Shown here: positions 7,693-14,207 of the stretch, piece after piece
How the letters are laid out: every line of letters starts with the position of its first letter
Position numbering within the stretch: the stretch's first letter is position 1
NCBI GenBank assembly: GCA_039187375.1
Contig: JBCCZN010000011.1
Location: 1 to 26,351, forward strand
Length of the DNA: 26,351 bases
Reading direction: 5' to 3'
Source: CALBPI01 sp039187375
Lineage (GTDB): Bacteria; Pseudomonadota; Gammaproteobacteria; Steroidobacterales; Woeseiaceae
Notes under the pieces: generated by a model
The model's input: the letters and a program-made list of their open reading frames with translations, nothing else
Databases searched by the model: none
Told to the model about the DNA's origin: nothing
Position numbers and translations under genes: made by a program

Positions 7693-8220
7693 GTGGCGCC
7701 TGATCGCTGGTTGCCATTAAAGCTGGTCGCCATGTCGGCGGCGACGTTTGCGTTCGCCGCATTTGTCATGCCACCGCTGTACGATGCATTTTGCGAATTG
7801 ACCGGCTTCGGGGGTCGCACTAACGAGGCGCCGGTGGCGCTGGTCGAAGCGATCGATGAGTCGCGCACGGTAACCATTCAGTTCACGACGACAACCAATC
7901 AGTACGCGCCGTACGAGTTCCGGTCAACGGTGAACAGCATGACGGTGCAACCCGGTCGGATCTATAACATTGATTTTCTGGCCCGTAATCTGACCGAACA
8001 GCGACGTACGGCACAGGCGATTCCCAGCGTCTATCCAAACAAGGCCAGCAACTATCTGAAAAAGATGGAGTGCTTTTGTTTTAATAACCAGCCTTTCGAG
8101 GGCAACGAAACGCTCGAAATGCCAGTCCGCTTCATGGTGGATGCGGACCTGCCAACATATATCGATACGATTACGCTGGCGTATACTTTTTTTGATCTGG
8201 ACATGCCGTCTGCCGATTAG
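7693..8220 (+). CDS. ctaG: Cytochrome c oxidase assembly protein CtaG (Cox11)
   Basis: Cox11 delivers copper to the CuB site of subunit I. The predicted GTG start at 7693, one base after the preceding stop, gives 175 residues: a short cytoplasmic tail, one membrane helix (about residues 12-30), and a periplasmic immunoglobulin-like domain. The copper-binding motif ECFCF (Cys127 and Cys129) and the family cysteine in FCELTG (Cys34) are present, along with NKASNYLKKMECFCFNNQ and DADLPTYIDTITLAYTFF. An ATG further upstream (7633) would run through the small upstream gene, and ATG 7732 would cut into the helix, so GTG 7693 is preferred. Confidence 0.93.
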   Translation: MAPDRWLPLKLVAMSAATFAFAAFVMPPLYDAFCELTGFGGRTNEAPVALVEAIDESRTVTIQFTTTTNQYAPYEFRSTVNSMTVQPGRIYNIDFLARNLTEQRRTAQAIPSVYPNKASNYLKKMECFCFNNQPFEGNETLEMPVRFMVDADLPTYIDTITLAYTFFDLDMPSAD

Positions 8221-8245
8221 CACGCTGCTGATTGCGGATGACCGA

Positions 8246-8266
8246 CAGGCGCGGGGACATCGCCTG
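8246..8266. repeat. Stem-loop between ctaG and coxC
   Basis: A perfect 6-base inverted repeat CAGGCG/CGCCTG (8246-8251 and 8261-8266) with a 9-base loop lies in the 67-base gap between ctaG and coxC. It has no T tract, so it is more likely an mRNA processing or stability element than a terminator, if it does anything. Confidence 0.3.
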
Positions 8267-8287
8267 AGACAACAAAGGACAGCCTGA

Positions 8288-9169
8288 ATGGCAAGCGCAA
8301 ACGATTCTGCAAACAACGACAAATACTACGTACCACATGGCTCTTCATGGCCCATCGTGGGTTCTATCGGTCTGTTATTCACGATGGTCGGTGTGTCCGG
8401 TTGGCTCAATGGCGGCGACGTCGGACCCTATTTGTTCGCACTCGGGATTCTGATCGTCATTGGCATGATGTTTGGCTGGTTTGGCGCGGTCATCGATGAA
8501 AGCGAAAAGGGTATGTACTCGGCGCAAGTGGATAAGTCATTCCGCATGGGAATGAGCTGGTTCATTTTCTCTGAGGTCATGTTTTTTGCCGCGTTTTTCG
8601 GTGCGTTATTCTATACCCGCAACATGGCACTGCCTTGGCTTGAAGGCGGCAGCAACAATTTCTTCACCGGTCTGCTGCTCTGGCCCGAGTTTGAAGCGAT
8701 GTGGCCGACTAATGGGCCATCAGGCGTTGGCGGTGAATTTGAGGCGATGGGGCCGCTCGGACTGCCCGCGATCAACACCGCCATTCTGTTGACCAGTAGT
8801 GTCACGATCACCGTTGCACACCACGCGCTGCAACACATGCAACGCAACACGGTGATTACCTTCCTGGGCTTGACCTGGTTGCTCGGCGCTATCTTTGTCT
8901 ACTTACAAGCGGTGGAATATATCCACGCCTATCACGAGCTGAACCTGACGATGGAAAGCGGCATTTACGGCTCGACGTTTTTCATGTTGACCGGCTTTCA
9001 CGGCATGCACGTGAGCATTGGCGCATTGATGTTGTTTATCGTTTGGGTACGGGTGGTGCGCGGCCACTTCACCGCGACCCATCATTTCGCATTCGAAGCA
9101 TCCGCCTGGTATTGGCATTTCGTCGATGTGGTCTGGCTAGGGCTGTATATATTCGTCTATTGGCTCTAG
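8288..9169 (+). CDS. coxC: Cytochrome c oxidase subunit III
   Basis: This core subunit of the aa3 oxidase stabilises subunit I and supports proton uptake. It has 293 residues with seven expected membrane helices, the usual proteobacterial size. Family landmarks are YYVPHGSSWPIVGS near the N-terminus, GMSWFIFSEVMFFAAFF, HHALQHM, EYIHAYHELNL, TGFHGMHVSIGALML and WYWHFVDVVWLGLYIFVYW at the end. Shine-Dalgarno AAAGGA lies about 9 bases before the ATG. It closes the oxidase core. The next gene, DUF2909, lies on the other strand with a shared stem-loop between. Confidence 0.97.
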   Translation: MASANDSANNDKYYVPHGSSWPIVGSIGLLFTMVGVSGWLNGGDVGPYLFALGILIVIGMMFGWFGAVIDESEKGMYSAQVDKSFRMGMSWFIFSEVMFFAAFFGALFYTRNMALPWLEGGSNNFFTGLLLWPEFEAMWPTNGPSGVGGEFEAMGPLGLPAINTAILLTSSVTITVAHHALQHMQRNTVITFLGLTWLLGAIFVYLQAVEYIHAYHELNLTMESGIYGSTFFMLTGFHGMHVSIGALMLFIVWVRVVRGHFTATHHFAFEASAWYWHFVDVVWLGLYIFVYWL

Positions 9170-9176
9170 AGCCTGG

Positions 9177-9205
9177 CACCGGGTGGACTTACAACTCACC
9201 CGGTG
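9177..9205. terminator. Stem-loop between convergent coxC and DUF2909
   Basis: A perfect 9-base inverted repeat CACCGGGTG/CACCCGGTG (9177-9185 and 9197-9205) with an 11-base loop lies 7 bases after the coxC stop. The DUF2909 stop codon sits inside the loop. No T tract follows on either strand, so it may be a bidirectional transcript end or 3' stabiliser rather than a strong intrinsic terminator. Confidence 0.45.
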
Positions 9206-9386
9206 TGATCCATCCCATCCAGCCGGACAGAATCAACGCACCGAACAACACCAGCGACAAACCGATGCGCCAGGTCAGCGCGCGTACCAGTCGACTGCCA
9301 TCTTGCTGATCACGGGTCAGGTAGAATAAGCCAGAACCTAAAGACGCCAGAATACCCAGCAGCAAGAGGATAATGATCAATCGCAT
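9189..9386 (-). CDS. DUF2909 twin-transmembrane small protein
   Basis: A 65-residue protein with two hydrophobic helices (about residues 3-23 and 38-58) separated by a polar loop (LTRDQQDGSRLVR). It resembles the DUF2909 family, small membrane proteins repeatedly found between coxC and the SURF1 gene in gammaproteobacteria. It is antisense to the cluster: convergent with coxC and divergent from SURF1, only 19 bases separating the two starts. This leaves very little room for two promoters. A role in oxidase assembly is inferred from location only. Confidence 0.75.
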   Translation of the reverse strand: MRLIIILLLLGILASLGSGLFYLTRDQQDGSRLVRALTWRIGLSLVLFGALILSGWMGWITPGEL

Positions 9387-9405
9387 TGCGCGGGATCCTT
9401 GAGTA

Positions 9406-10134
9406 ATGGCAGCAGAGTATAGCCCGAACCGTCCTAGACTGATCTGGTTGCCCGGATTCGTCTATCTCCTGTTTATGGCATTGATGTTGACAGCGGCACA
9501 CTGGCAATGGGGTAAATGGCAATCCCAAACCGAGCGTCAGGCTCAGTTTGAAGCCGGCGATACAACGCCAACCCTCAGCGTCAATGCGGTGCAGTTTCCG
9601 GCCGATCGATTCCAATCCGTCCGAGTCAACGGTCATTACGACCACCAGCGCCAGATACTGATCGATAATATGGTGCGAGATGGCCGTAATGGCTTTTTCG
9701 TCATCACGCCATTGAAGCTGGCAAACGGTGATTGGCTATTAGTAAACCGAGGCTGGATCCCGCAAAGCGCCGAACGCAAGCCATTGGGCGATGTGGTTGC
9801 GCCCACGACAACGCTCGCGCTCAGCGGGCGAGTAGGTAAATTGCCGACAGCGGGTTTGCGCCTGGGCGAGACCGATATCTCGACTACCTGGCCGATGATC
9901 ACCCAGTTTCCAACACTTAAAGAGCTTGAAGCGTTACTTGAACGACCGTTGCTCAACTGGGTATTACTGCTGGATGCGGACGCAGTCGGGGGCTATGATC
10001 GGGTCTGGACCCCGGGCGGATTGCCAGCTGAACGGCACCTTGGCTATGCGGTGCAATGGCTTGCGATGTCTGTGGCATTAACGATTCTTATGGCCGCGTG
10101 GTTTCGACGTGAACGACGACGCAACAGTCAATAA
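9406..10134 (+). CDS. SURF1 family cytochrome oxidase assembly protein
   Basis: SURF1 (Shy1) proteins help insert haem a into subunit I. The 242 residues show the family layout: an N-terminal membrane helix (about 13-31), then WQWGKWQ, RVNGHYDHQRQILIDN, GFFVITPLKLANGDWLLVNRGWIP, and a C-terminal helix (about 211-232) ending VQWLAMSVALTILMAAWF. The YAVQWLAMS segment is a typical SURF1 end motif. The 3' end overlaps the next gene by 26 bases, indicating tight coupling. Transcription must come either from a promoter inside the antisense DUF2909 gene or by read-through from coxC. Confidence 0.92.
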   Translation: MAAEYSPNRPRLIWLPGFVYLLFMALMLTAAHWQWGKWQSQTERQAQFEAGDTTPTLSVNAVQFPADRFQSVRVNGHYDHQRQILIDNMVRDGRNGFFVITPLKLANGDWLLVNRGWIPQSAERKPLGDVVAPTTTLALSGRVGKLPTAGLRLGETDISTTWPMITQFPTLKELEALLERPLLNWVLLLDADAVGGYDRVWTPGGLPAERHLGYAVQWLAMSVALTILMAAWFRRERRRNSQ

Positions 10135-10684
10135 ACAACCCACTTCGACCAGCCGCGGCCGTTTGCAGCTGATGTTGCTGGCCGGCGTATTTTTCGGGCC
10201 TTTTATTATCGCCACGGTACTGTATTTCGGCGGTTACGAACGTAATGCGCAGGTGAATTACGGTCGGTTTGTATCCCCAGAGATCGCATTGCCTGCGCAA
10301 CTGCATTTCAATACCGAGTTGCGCAGCCGCTGGACACTATTCGTCCTGTCCGAAGGCGTCTGCGATGGTCAGTGCAACGAGGCATTAACAACCATCACAC
10401 AGGTTCGCCTGGCAACGGGGCGGGAGATTGACCGTATTGCGCGGGCACTGGTAGTGCGCAAAGGCGCCGCAACCGCAGCAGCGGATGATGATGCACTGTA
10501 TCGGTTCGATGCAAACGCCGAACTGGGCAAGTCAGTGATCACTGCGCTGGCAGCTTTGCCCACCGACAAAATCTACATCATGGACCCGGTGGGAAACCTT
10601 GTGTTGTCTTACCCACTGAATGCTGATCGCAAACGTCTTCATGGGGACCTGAAGAAACTGCTAAAGCTTTCGCGCATTGGTTAG
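10109..10684 (+). CDS. Membrane-anchored thioredoxin-fold-like oxidase assembly protein (CX3C)
   Basis: A 191-residue protein with GTG start inside the SURF1 gene. It has a cytoplasmic tail, one membrane helix (about 20-41) and a periplasmic domain containing CDGQC, a CX3C pair like the copper-binding pair of Sco proteins, preceded by SRWTLFVLSEG. Near the end is DKIYIMDPVGNLVLSYP, which matches the thioredoxin-fold strand seen in Sco-like proteins. A protein of this kind usually follows SURF1 in gammaproteobacterial oxidase clusters and is annotated as hypothetical. A copper or thiol-redox role in CuA assembly is an inference. The usual next genes, ctaA and ctaB, are absent; a sensor kinase starts in its last codons. 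Confidence 0.75.
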   Translation: MNDDATVNKQPTSTSRGRLQLMLLAGVFFGPFIIATVLYFGGYERNAQVNYGRFVSPEIALPAQLHFNTELRSRWTLFVLSEGVCDGQCNEALTTITQVRLATGREIDRIARALVVRKGAATAAADDDALYRFDANAELGKSVITALAALPTDKIYIMDPVGNLVLSYPLNADRKRLHGDLKKLLKLSRIG

Positions 10685-12839
10685 TCTGCCGCGCAATCGT
10701 TCAGATATACCGGCAGTGCCGGTCAAATTTTCACTGATCACACAACTATCACTGCTGTGCGTTGGCTTCGTGTTGGTGCACTTTATCGAGCGATGGTTGA
10801 TACCTGCAGGGCAGATGCGTCCGATCGCCTGGTTGACGCTGGGTTTTTTCACCGGCGCCATGGTGCTGGTGCGCATGTATCGATGGCCTTGGGTAGCGGG
10901 CAGTCTATCGTCGCTCTATTTTTTCTTTGATGTCGTTGTCTTTGGCCAAACGCCGCTGCACTCACTGAACTGCATTGTGTTGATGCTATGCGCCGGTGGG
11001 GTGATCATTGCAGCACCGATGATGTTAATGGCTGGGCATCGGCGCGATTACCTACCGCATGAACTACTGCCAGCGCTTGCGGTTGGCACCGTCATTGCTG
11101 CCATCGGTTTTGCGCTGCTTCAAGTCGGTTGGCCATGGCAGGAGTACGGTTTCGAACCGGACTTTTTGCTGCAAGCCTATAGCGTCTTTGTCGGCGTCAT
11201 TTTAGTCGCACCACCGCTAGCCGTATCACGCTTGCCCTATGGCCGACCGCTCATTGTCACGCTGCGGCAACGCGTTCTGACGATCAGCTCCGGGCTACTG
11301 TTCGTCGTCTGTTGTAGTGTCGAACTAGGCTTCGCCGAAAATACCGAGAACTGGATTGGCTATCACTCGCACTTTCCTTTTCTCATCGCGTTTTTGTCCG
11401 CACTGATATTTTCGCAAACCACCAGCCTGCTACGCGCGTATCTGTTTTTATTTTTTGGCGTGACCGGTGGACTAATCATTCTGGTCCAAACCACACCAAC
11501 ACTGGATTGGAGCGCCATCGCGTCAGCCTCTGAACGCGCTTTTGTATTAATCGCGGGACCGCTCGCCTGTAGTGCATTGCTCGCCGGCGTGCGCCGTCTG
11601 GTTTATCTCGATCGCCATCGCCGCCAATTGATGATGTCGATGCTCAGTGCCGAAACCACTGATAACGCAGTTAGCCTGCAACGCATGCGATTCGATCTGA
11701 CTGAAGCGCTGCGTTTGGCCGGACAGTATTGCTTCGCCGATCAGGTACGGCTGTATCGGATCGAGGAAGATGGTGATACCGCTGCCTGTATCAGCTTCTG
11801 GCGTCGACAAGAACCGGACGATGAAAACCGGCTCAAAACGGTCAATATCAGACTCAGCGATATGCCGGAAATCGCAAGCGAAATTTTGCTTGGGCAGTCT
11901 TTACAGATCGAACACTCACAGCGCCACAAGCCAGCAGCAGCCAGCGTTGTCAGTCGATTCGCATTACCGCACTCTGCCGAAATGTATGTGTTTCCGATTA
12001 TCAGTATTGAGAAAACCGCCGGATTTATTGTGCTGATTGCACACGCGCGCGATCATCTGCGGCGACGCAATGCGCCCACCCTGTTACAGGCCATTGCCGA
12101 CTATTACCTCGGCTACCTCAACCGCGAACGCTATCACTTTAAGATTCGTCGGTTTGAACACCAACTCAGTGAATTGGCTGCACGCTTTTCCGAGTCCGAG
12201 CAACGCGTACGCCGCAATACATCGGTAGAGTTGCATGATGGACCAATTCAACAATTAGCGGTGCTGCGGATGAAGCTCGGTGAGCTCAAGCAGAAACGCG
12301 TGTCTGCGCCGGATGCGATCGATGCCATCACCGAAATTGTTGATGAAACTCTGGCCGAGGCTCGCTCGATGCTGCGCAGTCTCAGTCCGTCTGTGCTGTA
12401 CGAGCTTGGGTTGGTCCCGGCAGTGCAAAATTTCTGCGATCAACTCTCCGAAGACACCGGTTTTGACCTGCGTATCAGCGAGAATGGCCGTAGGGTTCCC
12501 ATCGATGAACCGCTGCGCATTGCGCTATACCACGCTTTATGCGAGTTGATCACCAACGGTATTGCTCATTCCGGTGGTGGCACGATCTGGGTTACGATCA
12601 GTTGGGATGAGCGCGGTTTTGCGTTAGCCACCGTCAGTGATGACGGTCAACGCGGCGCCTGGTGGATTCAGAACCAGGAAGACCTGGGCAATGCGGCCCA
12701 GCTCGGTCTGTTGGCGGTGCGCGAACGCCTGCAGCGGTTTGATCTGGCTATCGACTTCACGCCAAGACCCGGTGGTGGCACCCGGGCGTCTATCCGCAAG
12801 TCGATGTTCTTCGACGAATCGGAACCGGGCTCACTATGA
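10677..12839 (+). CDS. Multi-span membrane sensor histidine kinase (HisKA_3 type)
   Basis: A 720-residue kinase of the NarX/DegS class. Residues 18-310 hold about eight hydrophobic helices, resembling MASE1-type sensor regions. Residues about 330-485 look like a GAF-type domain. A helical linker leads to the H-box VELHDGPIQQ with phospho-accepting His520. The ATPase domain shows the N-box ELITNGIAHS (Asn628), DDG (655-657) and LGLLAVRERL. The signal is unknown; position next to cox genes suggests respiratory or redox sensing. The start is TTG at 10677, overlapping the previous gene by 8 bases; GTG 10716 is an in-frame alternative that would begin just before the first helix. The response regulator follows after 13 bases, so they form one pair. 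Confidence 0.9.
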   Translation: MVSLPRNRSDIPAVPVKFSLITQLSLLCVGFVLVHFIERWLIPAGQMRPIAWLTLGFFTGAMVLVRMYRWPWVAGSLSSLYFFFDVVVFGQTPLHSLNCIVLMLCAGGVIIAAPMMLMAGHRRDYLPHELLPALAVGTVIAAIGFALLQVGWPWQEYGFEPDFLLQAYSVFVGVILVAPPLAVSRLPYGRPLIVTLRQRVLTISSGLLFVVCCSVELGFAENTENWIGYHSHFPFLIAFLSALIFSQTTSLLRAYLFLFFGVTGGLIILVQTTPTLDWSAIASASERAFVLIAGPLACSALLAGVRRLVYLDRHRRQLMMSMLSAETTDNAVSLQRMRFDLTEALRLAGQYCFADQVRLYRIEEDGDTAACISFWRRQEPDDENRLKTVNIRLSDMPEIASEILLGQSLQIEHSQRHKPAAASVVSRFALPHSAEMYVFPIISIEKTAGFIVLIAHARDHLRRRNAPTLLQAIADYYLGYLNRERYHFKIRRFEHQLSELAARFSESEQRVRRNTSVELHDGPIQQLAVLRMKLGELKQKRVSAPDAIDAITEIVDETLAEARSMLRSLSPSVLYELGLVPAVQNFCDQLSEDTGFDLRISENGRRVPIDEPLRIALYHALCELITNGIAHSGGGTIWVTISWDERGFALATVSDDGQRGAWWIQNQEDLGNAAQLGLLAVRERLQRFDLAIDFTPRPGGGTRASIRKSMFFDESEPGSL

Positions 12840-12852
12840 GGAGCGCAAGGTA

Positions 12853-13485
12853 ATGTCTGTAAATGTTGTCATAGTCGATGATCACCAGTTGGTGCGCGAT
12901 GGACTGACGTCACTGCTGCAAGGCATGGACGCAGATATCGAGGTAATCGGCCAGGGTGGCAGTGGCGAAGATGCGGTGGCCCTGGCCAAGTCGTTGCAAC
13001 CTGACATCATGCTGCTGGATGTTGCCATGCCGGACATGAACGGCATTGATGCCACTCACGCCATACGCCATGCGGCTCCGGATGTGCGCATTATCGCCGT
13101 ATCGATGCATGCCGAGCGCATGTATGTGACCGGCATGCTGGATGCCGGCGCAATGGCCTATATCCGCAAGGAATCAGCATTTGACGAGCTGTCCCACGCA
13201 TTCGCCGACGTGCTTGAGGGCAAAGTCTATCTGGGTGAAGGGATTGCCGACATCGTGATGTCGAAACGTCGACATGACCCCCGCAAAACACTGACAGAGC
13301 GCGAGATCGAAGTGCTTCGCTGTATTGCAGATGGCATGAAAACACGTGAAATTGCAGCCAAATTATTCGTCAGCGAAAAAACAATTGAGACGCACCGTCG
13401 CCAGATTTCTCGCAAAACGCGTCTGCATAGTGTTGCGGAACTGACCAAATACGCCCTTAGAAATAACCTAACAACGATCAACTAA
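12853..13485 (+). CDS. NarL/FixJ-family response regulator
   Basis: A 210-residue regulator. The receiver domain (1-120) has the acidic pair Asp9/Asp10 (VVDDH), phospho-acceptor Asp56 in MLLDVAMPDM, Ser84 and Lys106 in YIRKES, so it looks phosphorylatable. The C-terminal LuxR-type helix-turn-helix (about 140-205) carries LTEREIEVLRCIADGMKTRE and the recognition helix SEKTIETHRR. The start at 12853 follows a good Shine-Dalgarno (GAGGAG) overlapping the kinase stop; in-frame ATG 12637 lies deep in the kinase and is rejected. Partner of the kinase directly upstream. Likely targets are its own downstream region and the oxidase genes, but that is inference. Confidence 0.93.
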   Translation: MSVNVVIVDDHQLVRDGLTSLLQGMDADIEVIGQGGSGEDAVALAKSLQPDIMLLDVAMPDMNGIDATHAIRHAAPDVRIIAVSMHAERMYVTGMLDAGAMAYIRKESAFDELSHAFADVLEGKVYLGEGIADIVMSKRRHDPRKTLTEREIEVLRCIADGMKTREIAAKLFVSEKTIETHRRQISRKTRLHSVAELTKYALRNNLTTIN

Positions 13486-13500
13486 GTTCGACAATAAAGC

Positions 13501-13546
13501 TCGTCAAAAACAGACAAATTGGTTGTTTGAGTCATTTTCTTGACGA
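13501..13546. repeat. Nested inverted repeat after the response regulator
   Basis: Outer arms TCGTCAAAAA (13501-13510) and TTCTTGACGA (13537-13546) match at 9 of 10 positions. Inside, CAGACAA (13511-13517) can pair with TTGTTTG (13523-13529) across a 5-base loop with one G-U pair. It starts 16 bases after the regulator stop. It may be a weak terminator or an RNA structure; there is no clean T run. Confidence 0.35.
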
Positions 13547-13590
13547 CCTCTTCTTCCAAAACCAGCCTTAACTACATGTCTTTTCAGTAG

Positions 13591-13625
13591 TTTCCCTAAG
13601 TCGAATCAGGGTTTTCCCTTATACA
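13591..13625 (+). promoter_or_regulatory. Putative activator-binding repeats and promoter before the pseudo-receiver
   Basis: The direct repeats TTTCCCTAA (13591-13599) and TTTCCCTTA (13613-13621) start 22 bases apart, about two helical turns. Between them lies AGGG, so the block reads CCCT, 10 bases, AGGG, TTTT, CCCT and forms overlapping inverted repeats. A -10-like TATACA (13620-13625) overlaps the second copy, and there is no good -35. Together this resembles an activator-dependent promoter, and the NarL-type regulator encoded upstream is the obvious candidate. The rest of the 218-base gap (13486-13703) holds no gene. Confidence 0.45.
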
Positions 13626-13703
13626 TTGCTGGTAGTTAGACGCGTAAGGTCTTAAGTCTCGGGAACCAGTCCAAGGATAGGACGCCGCTAACAGGGAAAG
13701 ATC

Positions 13704-14123
13704 ATGCAAACGACTGGAGCGATGCTGTTTGTGCCGAAGGGCCAGAACCGCGGGGAAGGTCGCAACGAGATGCACAGGTACGTGCTGATCTGCGATAAGA
13801 ACCGCGAGGTCTGCAAAACCATCGCTCGAATCGTCAACACTCTCGGGGTCCAGGCGGTTGCTGCCACGGACGGCAGCGCCGCAATCCGAATCAGTGCGCG
13901 TCGGACACCAGACTTGGTGTTATACGAGGAGAATATGCCAGGCATGCGAGCATCCGATTTTGTCAACGCCGGCCTATCCCATCTGCTGCATCGCAGGGCC
14001 TTACTAGTGGAGCGCAAACGCGCCCAACGAGCCCGCTGGCTGCCGACCATGAGCAAACCCCTCGAAGTTCGTCGCTTCAGTCAACAACTCACCGCATTAC
14101 TTGAGAATACAGGTTCTAGCTGA
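13704..14123 (+). CDS. Receiver-like protein with Asp-to-Glu phospho-site (pseudo-receiver)
   Basis: A 139-residue protein that reads as a CheY-like receiver without an output domain. Beta-1 is YVLICDKN (Asp31), helix 1 REVCKTIARIV follows, then PDLVLYEENMPGM. In this last motif the canonical phospho-acceptor Asp (as in LLDxxMPGM) is Glu75. The conserved Lys-Pro is present (Lys118 in MSKPLEV), but the usual Thr/Ser of strand 4 is not evident and the middle region is about ten residues shorter than in CheY. It probably cannot be phosphorylated normally; Glu may mimic the active state. ATG 13704 has AGGGA upstream; ATG 13770, after GGGGAAGG, would start right at beta-1. A strong terminator follows, making it the last gene of the signalling cluster. 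Confidence 0.75.
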   Translation: MQTTGAMLFVPKGQNRGEGRNEMHRYVLICDKNREVCKTIARIVNTLGVQAVAATDGSAAIRISARRTPDLVLYEENMPGMRASDFVNAGLSHLLHRRALLVERKRAQRARWLPTMSKPLEVRRFSQQLTALLENTGSS

Positions 14124-14164
14124 CAAACCCTCTCCCTTTACCGTCAACTTGAACCTGACTCCTG

Positions 14165-14190
14165 AGCCCCGCACCTGCGGGGCTTTTTTT
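14165..14190 (+). terminator. Rho-independent terminator
   Basis: The stem AGCCCCGC/GCGGGGCT, with loop ACCT, is followed immediately by a run of seven T (14184-14190). It lies 41 bases after the pseudo-receiver stop and 18 bases before the uvrD start, and separates the signalling genes from uvrD-trkAH. It is the clearest intrinsic terminator in the window. Confidence 0.92.
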
Positions 14191-14207
14191 AGGGCACAAT
14201 GCGCGGG

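Noticed and set aside
12637..12852. Upstream in-frame ATG giving a 282-residue response regulator
   Set aside because: The extra 72 codons lie within the kinase ATPase domain in another frame; receiver similarity starts exactly at 12853, which has a good ribosome site.
13540..13574. TTGACG (13540) as a sigma70 -35 for the pseudo-receiver
   Set aside because: No -10 hexamer lies 15-19 bases downstream; the hexamer is better explained as an arm of the inverted repeat 13501-13546.
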